Positions 1-7,788 of a stretch of DNA of 64,000 nucleotides are shown piece by piece (the first letter of the stretch is position 1; the number at the start of each line of letters is the position of its first letter). The position numbers were made by a program, and so were the translations under genes. The notes beneath the pieces are model-generated. The model worked only from the letters and a program-made list of their open reading frames with translations. It made no database searches and was not told the origin of the DNA. The DNA comes from JARBUG01 sp035628915 (GTDB lineage: Bacteria; Bacillota; Sulfobacillia; Symbiobacteriales; Symbiobacteriaceae): the NCBI GenBank assembly GCA_035628915.1, contig DASPIW010000016.1, positions 51,876-115,875 of the forward strand, read 5' to 3'.

Positions 1-1
1 G

Positions 2-385
2 CCAAAGGCGCTGATCAAGACTGACTGCCTGGCTCTGTTCCTATCTCGACCACGGCTAGGCCTGCAGTCTACTCGCCCACTATACGATAAGGACAAGGAT
101 GATCCGCAACAGCCGGGTCCAAGACAGAAGTACCTGGACAAGTGGTTTGCGGGAGTGCTCGTTGACGCTCAGAAAGAGTGGGAGAAAATCATACCTCCGG
201 ACCGGCAAGAGGAACCGACCGCAGTGCGAGGAGTTGTCCTCAAAGAGTTGCACGAACTCCGTGCGAAGGCGGAGGTCCAGGCACGCACGATCCAGGAGTA
301 CAGAAAGGCCCTTGATGTCCTGAGGGCCGAGAATCAAGAGCTGTCCGTTCAGGTATTGAGCAAGCGCAGACTCCCGGCAGGGTAG
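2..385 (+). CDS. 5'-truncated ORF with C-terminal coiled coil, unknown function
   Basis: The frame is open from the first bases of the window to a TAG at 383-385, so the gene starts outside. About 127 residues are visible. The N-terminal visible part is basic and proline-rich. The last 50 residues are a charged Leu/Glu/Arg/Ala-rich stretch (KELHELRAKAE, then YRKALDVLRAENQEL) typical of a coiled coil. I do not recognise the family. It lies 25 bp upstream of a second small ORF that an insertion sequence has broken, so the pair may be the remnant of a mobile or accessory module. Accessory subunits of Tn554-type recombinase operons are one possibility, but no catalytic motif is visible to support that. 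Confidence 0.5.
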   Translation, partial: PKALIKTDCLALFLSRPRLGLQSTRPLYDKDKDDPQQPGPRQKYLDKWFAGVLVDAQKEWEKIIPPDRQEEPTAVRGVVLKELHELRAKAEVQARTIQEYRKALDVLRAENQELSVQVLSKRRLPAG

Positions 386-410
386 AGCCCATCGAAAGCG
401 AGGCAAGGAT

Positions 411-737
411 ATGGCGAAGGGAAGGATGTCCCCGGAAGTAATCTGCGCCGCCGTGCAGGAGCACCTGGCCCGTGCAGAGGTAACGGGCGAGAGGCTGAAC
501 GGCACGTTGCTTGCGCGGCGGATCGGGTGCGGGCGGACAGTACTCTATACGAATCCTGAGATCCGCGGCTTGTTGCTGTCGGCCGGGATTATCGACGATA
601 TTCCTTCCCAACAAGCCAACGAAACAGCGAGAGAATCGACCCCATACGATACTAAGGAGCAATCGGCGGCGGAGCGGCGGCTGCGGAAGGCCGAAGACAG
701 GGCGAATCGTTTGGAATTGCTACTAGAAGTCAGGTGA
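411..737 (+). pseudogene. Small HTH-like protein gene disrupted at its 3' end by the IS
   Basis: ATG at 411, preceded by a weak purine-rich AGGCAAGG. Residues 5-60 have the look of a small winged or helix-turn-helix domain (SPEVICAAVQEHL, then LLARRIGCGRTVLYTNPEIR). This resembles the short DNA-binding-like accessory proteins of recombinase cassettes, but I cannot assign the family. The tail (about residues 75-105) is a charged coiled-coil segment. The last codons and the TGA at 735-737 lie inside the left end of the IS that begins at 727, so the natural C-terminus has been lost. The continuation is not found as a matching frame on the far side of the IS, where the sequence runs antisense to the peptidase gene. 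Confidence 0.5.
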
Positions 738-2246
738 AAATCTCGACCTCACACCTGACAAATGTTTATCGTCCGGCACAAGAAGCCTCGTTTGAACGCC
801 GAAACGAGCCCGAAAAGGGGTTGGAGCGACGAAACAAGGGGAGCAACCCCTGTTTTGGGCGTCGACCGACGGCGCCAAGCGGCTAAGCGCTTGACATTCT
901 GCACAATCGCTGTGAGCAGTGCCTGCGTGTGCACTGCAAGCAATCCCCGCCCCCGGGCTCTACCCAGGCCGTGGCAGCCCTTCGCTTCGGCGAACGTGTG
1001 CTCAACCCGAGTCCTCGCACGCTGCATGCGGCGGGCAGTTCCCGGGCCCTGGAGTTCGCGGACCGTGTTGCGGGCCATGGCCTCGGCGACCGCTTCATGC
1101 CGCTTCCGGAGTTGGTCCATGTTGTTGGTTTGCCGCTGCCAAGTCGGAATCGGTTCAAGGGTCGTCGTGGCCATCGGGACCATGGGATAGATGCCCCGCC
1201 GCAGCACCTCGGCGAGATACCAACCAGCTGTGTAGCCACCGTCGGCCACGAGGTACCGCCGACCATACACGCTGGGAAGCCACTTCAGGTAGTCGTCAAG
1301 CATCGCCAGAGCCGCAAGGCGCTCAGCGTTTCCGGTCGCTTGGGTAGCCAGAGTCGAGAGAATGACACCGGAGCGCAGATCGACGCTGTTGTGGACGAAG
1401 TACCGCAGCTTGGCTTCCTGTGCTTTTCCCTTGCGCGCCAGACGCGCGTCAGGGTCGGTCTTCGAGCGGTGGGTTGCATTGGAGAACTTCTCGCCATGGA
1501 AGTCAGGGTTGCCTGCTTCGCGCTCGGATGACGCCGGCCGATCAGCCTCTGCAGGCGTAGCACCCCCAGGGCCTCCCTTGTCCGGATCCGTCGGTGGCTC
1601 CTTCCGCGCTTCCGCCTCGGCATCGGCCGCTTGCTTGCGTTTTACCCAGTCGTTGACCGAGATGACGGGAGCCAGGGGGACCAGGCTGTTGGTGGCAGCG
1701 TTGGCGGTCACTTGCGTACCGTCCACACCGATGGCCTTGCCGGACACGAGACCGGCCTCCACACACTGGGTGACCACCTGTTCCATCACTGAGGCGAATA
1801 CGCCTGTGATGCTCCAGAGGCGGCGCAACTTGACGAGTGTGGTGCGATCAGGAATGGGATCGTCGAAGTTGAGGCGGCAGAACCACCGGAACCCTGCGTG
1901 CATCGCCACCTCACCCTGCAAGGCACGATCCGAGAGATCGAACAGATATTGAAGCAGGAAAAGGCGCAGCACCAGCTCAGGCGGGATGGACTGCCGGCCA
2001 AGACCCTCAGAGTACAGCTTCTTCGTGCGCTCACGAATGAAACTCAGATCGATGGCCCGATCAATGTGGCGCAGAATGTAGTTCTGCGGCACCAGCATTT
2101 CGATGTTGATCTCTTGAACCAGCCGGGATTGGTTGTAACGCTTGCCCTGCATGATTGTGCTGCACCTCTGCTGTGTTTCTCACAATACAGTTTCGACGAA
2201 GGTGCAACAGAATCATTTTGGTTCAAGAGATCTTTTCACCAGACTT
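727..2246. mobile_element. IS1182-family-like insertion sequence, complete, about 1.52 kb
   Basis: Imperfect terminal inverted repeats bound the element: left end AAGTCAGGTGAAAATCTC (727-744); right end, read inward from 2246, AAGTCTGGTGAAAAGATCTC. Both are flanked by the palindromic tetranucleotide CTAG (723-726 and 2247-2250), which reads as a 4-bp target duplication. The single transposase gene fills the element. Because CTAG is self-complementary it could instead be part of the inverted repeat, so the exact boundary is uncertain by 4 bp. The right-hand CTAG contains the stop codon of the neighbouring M42 peptidase gene. Confidence 0.8.
749..2152 (-). CDS. IS1182-family DDE transposase
   Basis: 467 residues, a full-length size for the family. 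The N-terminal 100 residues match the DUF772-type transposase N-domain (LVPQNYILRHIDRAIDL, then IPPELVLRLFLLQYLFDLSDR). A DDE core follows: an Asp in VDGTQVTANAA (about residue 143), an Asp in VADGGYTAGW (about residue 300), and a Glu in the C-terminal RTRVEHTFAEAKGCHGLGR segment. The reading frame is intact and spans nearly the whole IS, so the element could be autonomous. It is transcribed toward the truncated ORFs at the window start. Confidence 0.9.
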   Translation of the reverse strand: MQGKRYNQSRLVQEINIEMLVPQNYILRHIDRAIDLSFIRERTKKLYSEGLGRQSIPPELVLRLFLLQYLFDLSDRALQGEVAMHAGFRWFCRLNFDDPIPDRTTLVKLRRLWSITGVFASVMEQVVTQCVEAGLVSGKAIGVDGTQVTANAATNSLVPLAPVISVNDWVKRKQAADAEAEARKEPPTDPDKGGPGGATPAEADRPASSEREAGNPDFHGEKFSNATHRSKTDPDARLARKGKAQEAKLRYFVHNSVDLRSGVILSTLATQATGNAERLAALAMLDDYLKWLPSVYGRRYLVADGGYTAGWYLAEVLRRGIYPMVPMATTTLEPIPTWQRQTNNMDQLRKRHEAVAEAMARNTVRELQGPGTARRMQRARTRVEHTFAEAKGCHGLGRARGRGLLAVHTQALLTAIVQNVKRLAAWRRRSTPKTGVAPLVSSLQPLFGLVSAFKRGFLCRTINICQV

Positions 2247-3251
2247 CTAGACGTCGAGGGAAGAAGCCAGCAGCTTCAGCAACAGGTCAGCGGTAGCATG
2301 CATGTCGGGCAGGCTGACCATTTCGGCAGCAGTGCCCCGGTAGCGGGCGGGAATATCAAGGACGGCCGTAGGAATTCCCTGTCCCGAGACACTCACCACC
2401 TGGGCATCATTATTGCCGGTGGCGATCTCCGTTTGCAAGGGAATTGCGTGGTCGGCCGCCACCCGCCGGACCAGATCGATCATGCCGATGTGGCCCATGT
2501 AGCTGCCGTCCCTCAGTTTGACGGCCGGACCCTTGCCAAGGCTGACTTCGACCCGGGGCGCCTTTGGTACGTCGCCGGCGGCGGCTGCATCCACGACGAA
2601 GGCCAGGTCCGGATCAACGCCAAAGGCGGCTGTACCGCCGCCCCGGGGGCCGGTTTCGCCTTGGCAGGTGAACACAAAGCACACATCGTGGTCGCCGGGT
2701 TGCAGGTGCCGGGCGACTTCCAGGAGGACGGCGCACCCTGCACGGTTATCCAAGCTGGGTCCGCTGATGAAGTCACCCATCTGCTGCAGGTCGCCGACCA
2801 GCGTACACATGTCGCCGAGGCGGACGTTTTCCAGCGCCTCCTCCCGGCTCGTTGCACCGATGTCGCACCAGAGCTTCTTAAAGGCGATCTCCTTGGATTC
2901 TTCGACGGGCTCATGCTGCAGAATGCCCACCACGCCGCTGCTCCAGACCACCCGCTGACCGATGGCGTTCCACGCCTTCAGGCCGCCGACGGGCTCCAGG
3001 TGGATCAGCCCCTTGTCGCTGATGTTCATGGCAATCGCACCGATGGTATCCATGTGTGCAGAGACCATGACGCGCTTGCCGGCGCCGGAGCCACGCCGGG
3101 CGGCCACAAGGTTGCCGAAGCGGTCCACCCTGACCTCATCGGCCAGTGGCTCAATGGCATCCGACAGGTGCCGCAGGATGCTCTGCTCGCGGCCGGAAGG
3201 CCCCCATACAGCCGCCAGACGATGCAACTGCTCAAGCATAGAGGTCATCAC
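2247..3251 (-). CDS. M42 family peptidase paralogue, probably catalytically impaired
   Basis: 334 residues with the M42 (TET/glutamyl aminopeptidase, YsdC/FrvX-like) fold pattern. The first metal ligands are present (AHMDTIG, His66 and Asp68), as is the bridging Asp168 (SLDNRAG). The strictly conserved QEEVG motif reads CQGETG here (residues 196-201), so the general-base Glu is a Gly. The late metal ligand His in RYxH reads RYRG (residues 303-306). Both changes predict loss of normal hydrolysis. It is the third gene of an overlapping trio (4-bp overlap with the next M42). Possible starts are GTG 3251 or ATG 3248. The TAG stop sits in the CTAG target of the IS, so any native terminator has been displaced. 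Confidence 0.85.
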   Translation of the reverse strand: MMTSMLEQLHRLAAVWGPSGREQSILRHLSDAIEPLADEVRVDRFGNLVAARRGSGAGKRVMVSAHMDTIGAIAMNISDKGLIHLEPVGGLKAWNAIGQRVVWSSGVVGILQHEPVEESKEIAFKKLWCDIGATSREEALENVRLGDMCTLVGDLQQMGDFISGPSLDNRAGCAVLLEVARHLQPGDHDVCFVFTCQGETGPRGGGTAAFGVDPDLAFVVDAAAAGDVPKAPRVEVSLGKGPAVKLRDGSYMGHIGMIDLVRRVAADHAIPLQTEIATGNNDAQVVSVSGQGIPTAVLDIPARYRGTAAEMVSLPDMHATADLLLKLLASSLDV

Positions 3252-4276
3252 GGCCGGAAATCCCCTTTCTCGACACTTTGTAGGAAGTGATGCACCAAGT
3301 TGACGGAGCCGTTCAGGTCATCAAGGTGAAGCAGCGCAGCGTTCGTGTGGATGTAGCGGCAAGGCGTGCTGACGGTGCAGACCGGTACGCCGTTGCGCAC
3401 CAGGGCAATGCCCCCTGCGTCGGTGCCGCCTCCGACAATCCGCCGGTTCTGGTACTTGATACCGTTCTCCTGGGCCACCCGAACCAGTTGTTCCCAGACC
3501 CGCAGGTTAGGAATTCCCGAGTTGTCCATCAGGGAGATGGCCGGTCCTTCGCCCATGTTCGTGATGGTGTCAAAGGGCTCGACACCGGCAACGTTTGCCG
3601 AGCCGGTGCCCTCCAGCGCGATCGCCACATCCGGGTTGAGGTTGTACGCGGCGATGCGGGCGCCCCGCAGGCCCACCTCTTCCTGCGACACGAAGGCGCC
3701 GTACATGGTCAGCCCCGGATAGCTGAACCGCATGAGGATCTCTGCGAGGACCGCACAGCCCGCCCGGTCGTCAAACGCTTTGCCCTTGACAACTTTGTCG
3801 CTGAAGTGCTCGAAGGTCGTGGCGAAGTAGACGGGTTCGCCGGGCTCGATGCCCAGCTCTTCTACCTCCTTGCGGCTTCGGCAGCCGAGGTCGGCGTACA
3901 TCTGGTCGAACGAAATCACCTTCCCCCGCTCCTCGCCGGAGCAGAGGTGCCAGGCCTTGGCGCCCAGGACGGCGGGAATCCGCTTCTGGGTTACCCAGAC
4001 CTGCCGGCCGGGCAGCACCCGGTCATCGAGGCCGCCCATCTTCTTCAGCTTCAGGTAGCCGTCATCCGTTATCGATCCCACGCAGAAACCGACTTCATCC
4101 GTATGGGCATCGAGCATGACCTTCACGGGGCCGCTGCCCTTGCGCATGATCAGGTTGCCGATGGCATCGGTCCACATCTCGTCAACGTACGGCGCCAGCT
4201 CCTGTCGGAGCAGGTCGCGCACTTCATCCTCGCGGCCGGAGATGCCGCAGGCGTTGCTGAGCCGTTCTAGTAGCAT
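3248..4276 (-). CDS. M42 family metallopeptidase (deblocking/glutamyl aminopeptidase type)
   Basis: 342 residues, normal M42 length. The family's active site is complete: AHTDEVG (His58, Asp60), FDDRAGCAV (Asp170), QEEVGLRGA (Glu199 general base, Glu200 ligand), ALEGT (Glu222) and CRYIHT (His310). The family forms dodecameric TET particles with two metals that trim peptides from the N-terminus in the cytosol. ATG start. The gene overlaps the upstream paralogue by 10 bp and the downstream one by 4 bp, so the three are probably translationally coupled in one transcript. Confidence 0.92.
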   Translation of the reverse strand: MLLERLSNACGISGREDEVRDLLRQELAPYVDEMWTDAIGNLIMRKGSGPVKVMLDAHTDEVGFCVGSITDDGYLKLKKMGGLDDRVLPGRQVWVTQKRIPAVLGAKAWHLCSGEERGKVISFDQMYADLGCRSRKEVEELGIEPGEPVYFATTFEHFSDKVVKGKAFDDRAGCAVLAEILMRFSYPGLTMYGAFVSQEEVGLRGARIAAYNLNPDVAIALEGTGSANVAGVEPFDTITNMGEGPAISLMDNSGIPNLRVWEQLVRVAQENGIKYQNRRIVGGGTDAGGIALVRNGVPVCTVSTPCRYIHTNAALLHLDDLNGSVNLVHHFLQSVEKGDFRP

Positions 4277-5391
4277 GTCAGATCCTCCACAAGGGCGGCA
4301 TCGGCTCTGGCAACTACGTTGGCCAGCAGCCGGCCTGCCGCCTTGATGTCGGCCATGTCGACCGTCTCGACCGGCGTGTGCATGTAGCGCAGGGGAATGG
4401 AGAGGACGCCCGTAGCGACGCCGCCCCGGACGGTCTGGATGCCCCAGGCATCGGTGCCGGAATTGCCGGGCAGCACTTCCAGGCTGTACTTGATGCCCAG
4501 GTCGCCGGCGACCGTGCGCATCAGCCTCGCCAGCTTCGGCGAGCAGTTGGGGCCCACGCCGATGGTCGGGCCCTCGCCCAGGGGGAAGGAGTCCGTTTCG
4601 CTGTGAGGGTGCTTGGCAAAGGTCACGTCTACTGCGATGCCGATATCCGGCTTGATGGCAAAGGTGGTGGTGACGGCGCCGGGTAGCCCGCCGAACTCTT
4701 CACCCACCGTGCCCACGGCGTAGAAGTCGGCGGTATGGCGAACGTGCTGCAGTTCCTCCAGGGCCACCCGCAGCGCGGCGACGCTGGCCCGGTTGTCCAT
4801 GTACCGGCTGGAGTACCGGCCGTTCCTGAGCTCCCGGAATTCGAACCGGGGCAGGACCGGGTCCCCCAACGCGACCAGCTCCCGAACCTCGGCTTCAGTC
4901 AGGCCTGTGTCTATGTACAGATCCTCTATGGGCATCTGCTTGCTGCGCTCTTCCATAGTAGTGACATGGGGGGGTTTGGAGCCCACCAAGCCGGGCACAA
5001 GCCGCCTGCCCTGCACTTCAACTTCCTGAGCCATCAGCAGCCGCCGGTCCACGCCGCCCACGGTCGTGAAACGCAGGAAGCCGCCGGGCTCAATCGCCGT
5101 GACCATCCCGCCGATCGAGTCGATATGGGCAGCCGCCATGACCCGCGGCGGACCGCTGCGGCGCGCCCCGGGGCGCCCGGGGGAACTCTCGGGCCCCGGA
5201 TAGGGGAGGGACCGCAGCTCGGAGGCGGAGCCTTCGCCACGTTTCAGGCCGATGTAGCTGCCCAGCCGGTCCAGCTTCGCCTCGTCCACCAGGGGCGCCC
5301 AGTCCTTGAGCAGCAAGTCGGCCACTGCACGCTCCCGCCCCGTGATGCTGCTGGCCCTGACCAGGTCTGCCAGGTGTGTTGCCAGATCCAC
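4267..5391 (-). CDS. M42 family metallopeptidase with inserted linker
   Basis: 374 residues, the first gene of the M42 trio. Catalytic and metal residues are intact: AAHIDSIG (His89, Asp91), YMDNRAS (Asp199), GEEFGG (Glu231, Glu232), AVDVT (Asp255) and LRYMHT. Relative to its siblings it carries an extra Gly/Ser/Pro/Arg-rich stretch at about residues 52-83, just before the first His ligand, probably a surface loop. GTG start at 5391. A GAGGGAG lies about 11 bases upstream, a rather long spacing. The gene is divergent from the HRDC gene, with about 215 bp between them. Confidence 0.9.
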   Translation of the reverse strand: MDLATHLADLVRASSITGRERAVADLLLKDWAPLVDEAKLDRLGSYIGLKRGEGSASELRSLPYPGPESSPGRPGARRSGPPRVMAAAHIDSIGGMVTAIEPGGFLRFTTVGGVDRRLLMAQEVEVQGRRLVPGLVGSKPPHVTTMEERSKQMPIEDLYIDTGLTEAEVRELVALGDPVLPRFEFRELRNGRYSSRYMDNRASVAALRVALEELQHVRHTADFYAVGTVGEEFGGLPGAVTTTFAIKPDIGIAVDVTFAKHPHSETDSFPLGEGPTIGVGPNCSPKLARLMRTVAGDLGIKYSLEVLPGNSGTDAWGIQTVRGGVATGVLSIPLRYMHTPVETVDMADIKAAGRLLANVVARADAALVEDLTCY

Positions 5392-5542
5392 GTTCAGCTT
5401 CGCTCCCTCTTTCGCAAGATAAGGCAGCCGTTCGTCTGCTGCCTGACTGTGCTAAGTTAAGTCTATTCGTGCTTTGTTGCAGCCACTCCTTGTCAGGATC
5501 ATTGTTTCCCGCCCCTTCGCTTCGCCCGGAGGAAAAAACTGC

Positions 5543-5571
5543 TTGTTCGGCTCGTGTTCGTGTGGTAAAAT
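5543..5571 (+). promoter_or_regulatory. Sigma-A-type promoter for the HRDC gene
   Basis: A -35 TTGTTC (5543-5548) and a -10 TAAAAT (5566-5571) are separated by 17 bp. They lie 35-40 bp upstream of the translation start at 5607/5610. Confidence 0.6.
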
Positions 5572-5606
5572 CTGGTTGTACAGGGAAATACGAACAGGAG
5601 GTCTTG

Positions 5607-6011
5607 ATGATGGAGACTGTGTACAACCGGCTGAAAAGCTGGCGCCTTCATGTGGCCCGGGAGTTGAACGTCCCTTCCTACTTCATCCTGAGCAACGCCC
5701 ACCTGGCGAACGTGGCGCTGGTTTGCCCCCGCTCACTGGATGAACTGGCCGCCTGCCCGGGGTTGGGGCCGAAAAAGCTGGCACAGTTCGGAGAGACCCT
5801 GCTGGCCGAAGTGGCCGCCTGCGTGGCGGACGGTCTGGAGCCGGGCGTCACGCCCCCGCCGGTGCCCGAGCAGCAGTCGGCGCCCGACGCGGCGGAAATC
5901 ATGGCGGCTCTGCGGCAAGAACTGGCCCGCCAGGTCGCCCGCCGCCTCAAGGGGCACTATTCGGCTGCCCAGGTTGAGGCGGTGCTGTCGCAGCTCTTTA
6001 TCACAGCCTGA
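5607..6011 (+). CDS. Stand-alone HRDC domain protein
   Basis: 134 residues. Residues 1-72 match the HRDC (helicase and RNase D C-terminal) nucleic-acid-binding domain: YNRLKSWRLHVARELNVP, YFILSNAHLANVA, then the CPGLGPKKLAQFG helix-hairpin-like turn. RecQ helicase or RNase D catalytic parts are absent. The last 40 residues (ALRQELARQVARRLKGHY, then VEAVLSQLF) may be a second helical bundle, joined by a Pro-rich linker. AGGAGGT at 5597-5602 supports ATG 5607 or, with better spacing, ATG 5610. Its role is probably nucleic-acid binding; no partner is evident nearby. Confidence 0.8.
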   Translation: MMETVYNRLKSWRLHVARELNVPSYFILSNAHLANVALVCPRSLDELAACPGLGPKKLAQFGETLLAEVAACVADGLEPGVTPPPVPEQQSAPDAAEIMAALRQELARQVARRLKGHYSAAQVEAVLSQLFITA

Positions 6012-6028
6012 CGCGAGCGCCGGGGGAA

Positions 6029-6075
6029 CAAAAGAGGGCCGGACCAGTCCATGGATGGACTCAGTCCGGCCCCGG
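6029..6075 (-). terminator. Rho-independent terminator after the M23 gene
   Basis: The stem is GGGCCGGAC (6036-6044) with GTCCGGCCC (6064-6072), plus an inner GTCCA/TGGAC pair. On the minus strand it is followed by TCTTTTGTT. It lies between convergent genes. Confidence 0.8.
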
Positions 6076-6099
6076 CGTTGCATCGCTTTCCAGAGTGAT

Positions 6100-7020
6100 C
6101 TACCACTGAACCTTGTGCTGCTCCCAATACTTCAGAAGGTAATAGGGGTTGACGGCGGTGCCATCCGGGCGGTAGACGCCAAAGTGAAGGTGACTGACAA
6201 ACTTGCCTTCCGTCCGTTCGGGGCCCTCACCGGTGTTGCCGGTGTAGCCGATCACCTGTCCCGCCCTGACGCGGGCACCCAAATACATGCCCACGGCGTA
6301 ACGGTCCATATGGGCATAGTAGAAGCGCCAACCGGGGAAGTCATCCAACTGAACGGTCAGGCGGTAGCCGCCGAGCGTGTTCCAACCGTAACGAACGACC
6401 GTGCCCGAAGCCACCGCAACGATCGGCGTGCCCTTGGGCGCCAGGATATCAATGCCCTCGTGCTTGAAGTTGCGCCCCTGATAGGACCGCCCGTCGCCCC
6501 ACGTGTTGTAGAATTTCTCGTACTTAGCACTCTTGGTATACGGGAAGAAGTAACTCGAGTCCATCAGGCCACCGCTCTCCTGGCCCGTCTGCCCAGACCC
6601 GGTAGTCACGTAGAGCGTTGAGCCGTCAAAAGTGACCTTGCCCCCCAGCCGGGAGGCCAGCCACCAGGCGGGGCCCATGGTCTTTCCGTTCACGTAATAA
6701 GGTGCAACCGGAGCAAAGAGCTTCTGTCCGTCCTGAAAGGCCAGCTTGGAGCCCACCCACATGGCCAGCTGCGAGTCGTTGTGCTCGATCAGAATCTGTT
6801 GCCGGGCGCCGTACCAGGTCACTAGTCCGTCCATGGCCTCCGCCAGGCTGCGAATGGCGACCATGAGCTGGCCGTTCTTCATTTCGGCCTGGGCGCCGTC
6901 CACCGGTCTGCCGTCGACAACCACCCGATACCCGGCAGCCGAACTCTGCCGCGGAACCATTGCGATCATGATGGAAAGGACCATCAGCGATAAGAAGACT
7001 CTTGACATGAAGCGCTGCAT
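6100..7020 (-). CDS. Secreted M23 peptidase with copper-amine-oxidase-type stalk domain
   Basis: 306 residues from ATG 7020, chosen because GGGGGAAAG precedes it and a signal peptide follows directly (MQRFMSRVFLSLMVLSIMIA, then a predicted cut near SSA-AG). A stalk domain follows (about residues 30-130; VVDGRPV, MVAIRSLAEAM). The C-terminal LytM/M23 zinc peptidase has HEGIDILAPKGTPIVA (His and Asp ligands) and SHLHFGVYRPDG (His-x-His). It probably cleaves peptide cross-links in peptidoglycan outside the membrane. Longer upstream ORF sequence lacks a signal and is ignored. Confidence 0.9.
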   Translation of the reverse strand: MQRFMSRVFLSLMVLSIMIAMVPRQSSAAGYRVVVDGRPVDGAQAEMKNGQLMVAIRSLAEAMDGLVTWYGARQQILIEHNDSQLAMWVGSKLAFQDGQKLFAPVAPYYVNGKTMGPAWWLASRLGGKVTFDGSTLYVTTGSGQTGQESGGLMDSSYFFPYTKSAKYEKFYNTWGDGRSYQGRNFKHEGIDILAPKGTPIVAVASGTVVRYGWNTLGGYRLTVQLDDFPGWRFYYAHMDRYAVGMYLGARVRAGQVIGYTGNTGEGPERTEGKFVSHLHFGVYRPDGTAVNPYYLLKYWEQHKVQW

Positions 7021-7213
7021 CGTTTTCTTTCCCCCGTAAGCATTTTTATTTTGTTTGCGGTGGGCCCCGAGCAGGTGAAGATCGCCCCTTTCCATATGAA
7101 CCCGTTTTTGAGATTCTATTTCAACGAAGACAGAATCTCTTGGTGCGTGAAATTCGGGCCTGCTTCGGGACAATCCTGCCACATGCAGAAATTGGGATTC
7201 TCCATAAAATGGA

Positions 7214-7236
7214 ACAGGCGCCCTGACGGGCGCCCA
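7214..7236 (-). terminator. Terminator-like hairpin after the lipoprotein gene
   Basis: GCGCCC-TGAC-GGGCGC hairpin just past the stop of the minus-strand lipoprotein gene. On that strand it is followed by a T-rich TGTTCCATTTT. Confidence 0.65.
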
Positions 7237-7241
7237 TGTGA

Positions 7242-7700
7242 TCACTGTTCAGCGAGTGGAATCCCCGGCAGCTCGAGCGGAACTTCGCTCCGGACCGAAA
7301 GCCGGGCCTTATAGGTCAGGCCGGCGCCCCCCTGCAACACCAGCAAGGCGTAGGGAAAGGCTCCGGTCTCACCGGGGAAGGGTTCAACCATGGCAACAAT
7401 CTGGACTTCGTCCGTTCCCTTGACCGGAGACTTCACAGCCAGCACCTTTACACCAAGTTCCGGCTCCTCTGCCCGCCCCGCACGCAGCAGGAGGTAGGTC
7501 TGCCCGTCCGCCGAGTAGACCGTCAAGCCCGGTACTGCCTTCTGCCGCTCAAAATGGCGCTGCAGTACCGCCGGCGCTTCATCCAACATCAGCATTTCGT
7601 AGTCGCCGGTAAACGTCCCGGCCTGCCCCGAACCCTTGCACCCTGTCACCAGCAGCGACAGAAGGATTCCTAAGGCCACGGCTTTTGCCACCACGCGCAT
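7242..7700 (-). CDS. Small lipoprotein of unknown function
   Basis: 152 residues from ATG 7700, which has a strong GGAGGAGGTG six bases upstream. A lipoprotein signal (VALGILLSLLVTGC) predicts lipidation at Cys21 and location on the outer face of the membrane. The mature part is predicted soluble and beta-rich (GLTVYSADGQTYLLLRAG, GVKVLAVKSP, ALLVLQGGAGL) with no motif I recognise. It follows the receiver-domain gene on the same strand (89 bp gap), so co-transcription is possible. Confidence 0.75.
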   Translation of the reverse strand: MRVVAKAVALGILLSLLVTGCKGSGQAGTFTGDYEMLMLDEAPAVLQRHFERQKAVPGLTVYSADGQTYLLLRAGRAEEPELGVKVLAVKSPVKGTDEVQIVAMVEPFPGETGAFPYALLVLQGGAGLTYKARLSVRSEVPLELPGIPLAEQ

Positions 7701-7788
7701 GCCGGCACCTCCTCCCTCTTCTACCAAGGGGGACGTGCCTTCGCACGTAAAGGGTTTCTCACCGAGAGACTTTCGGCTAACGGCTAAA

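Noticed and set aside
2142..3290. A 382-codon plus-strand frame opposite the M42 gene
   Set aside because: Shadow of the minus-strand peptidase; no start signal, and it runs out of the IS end.
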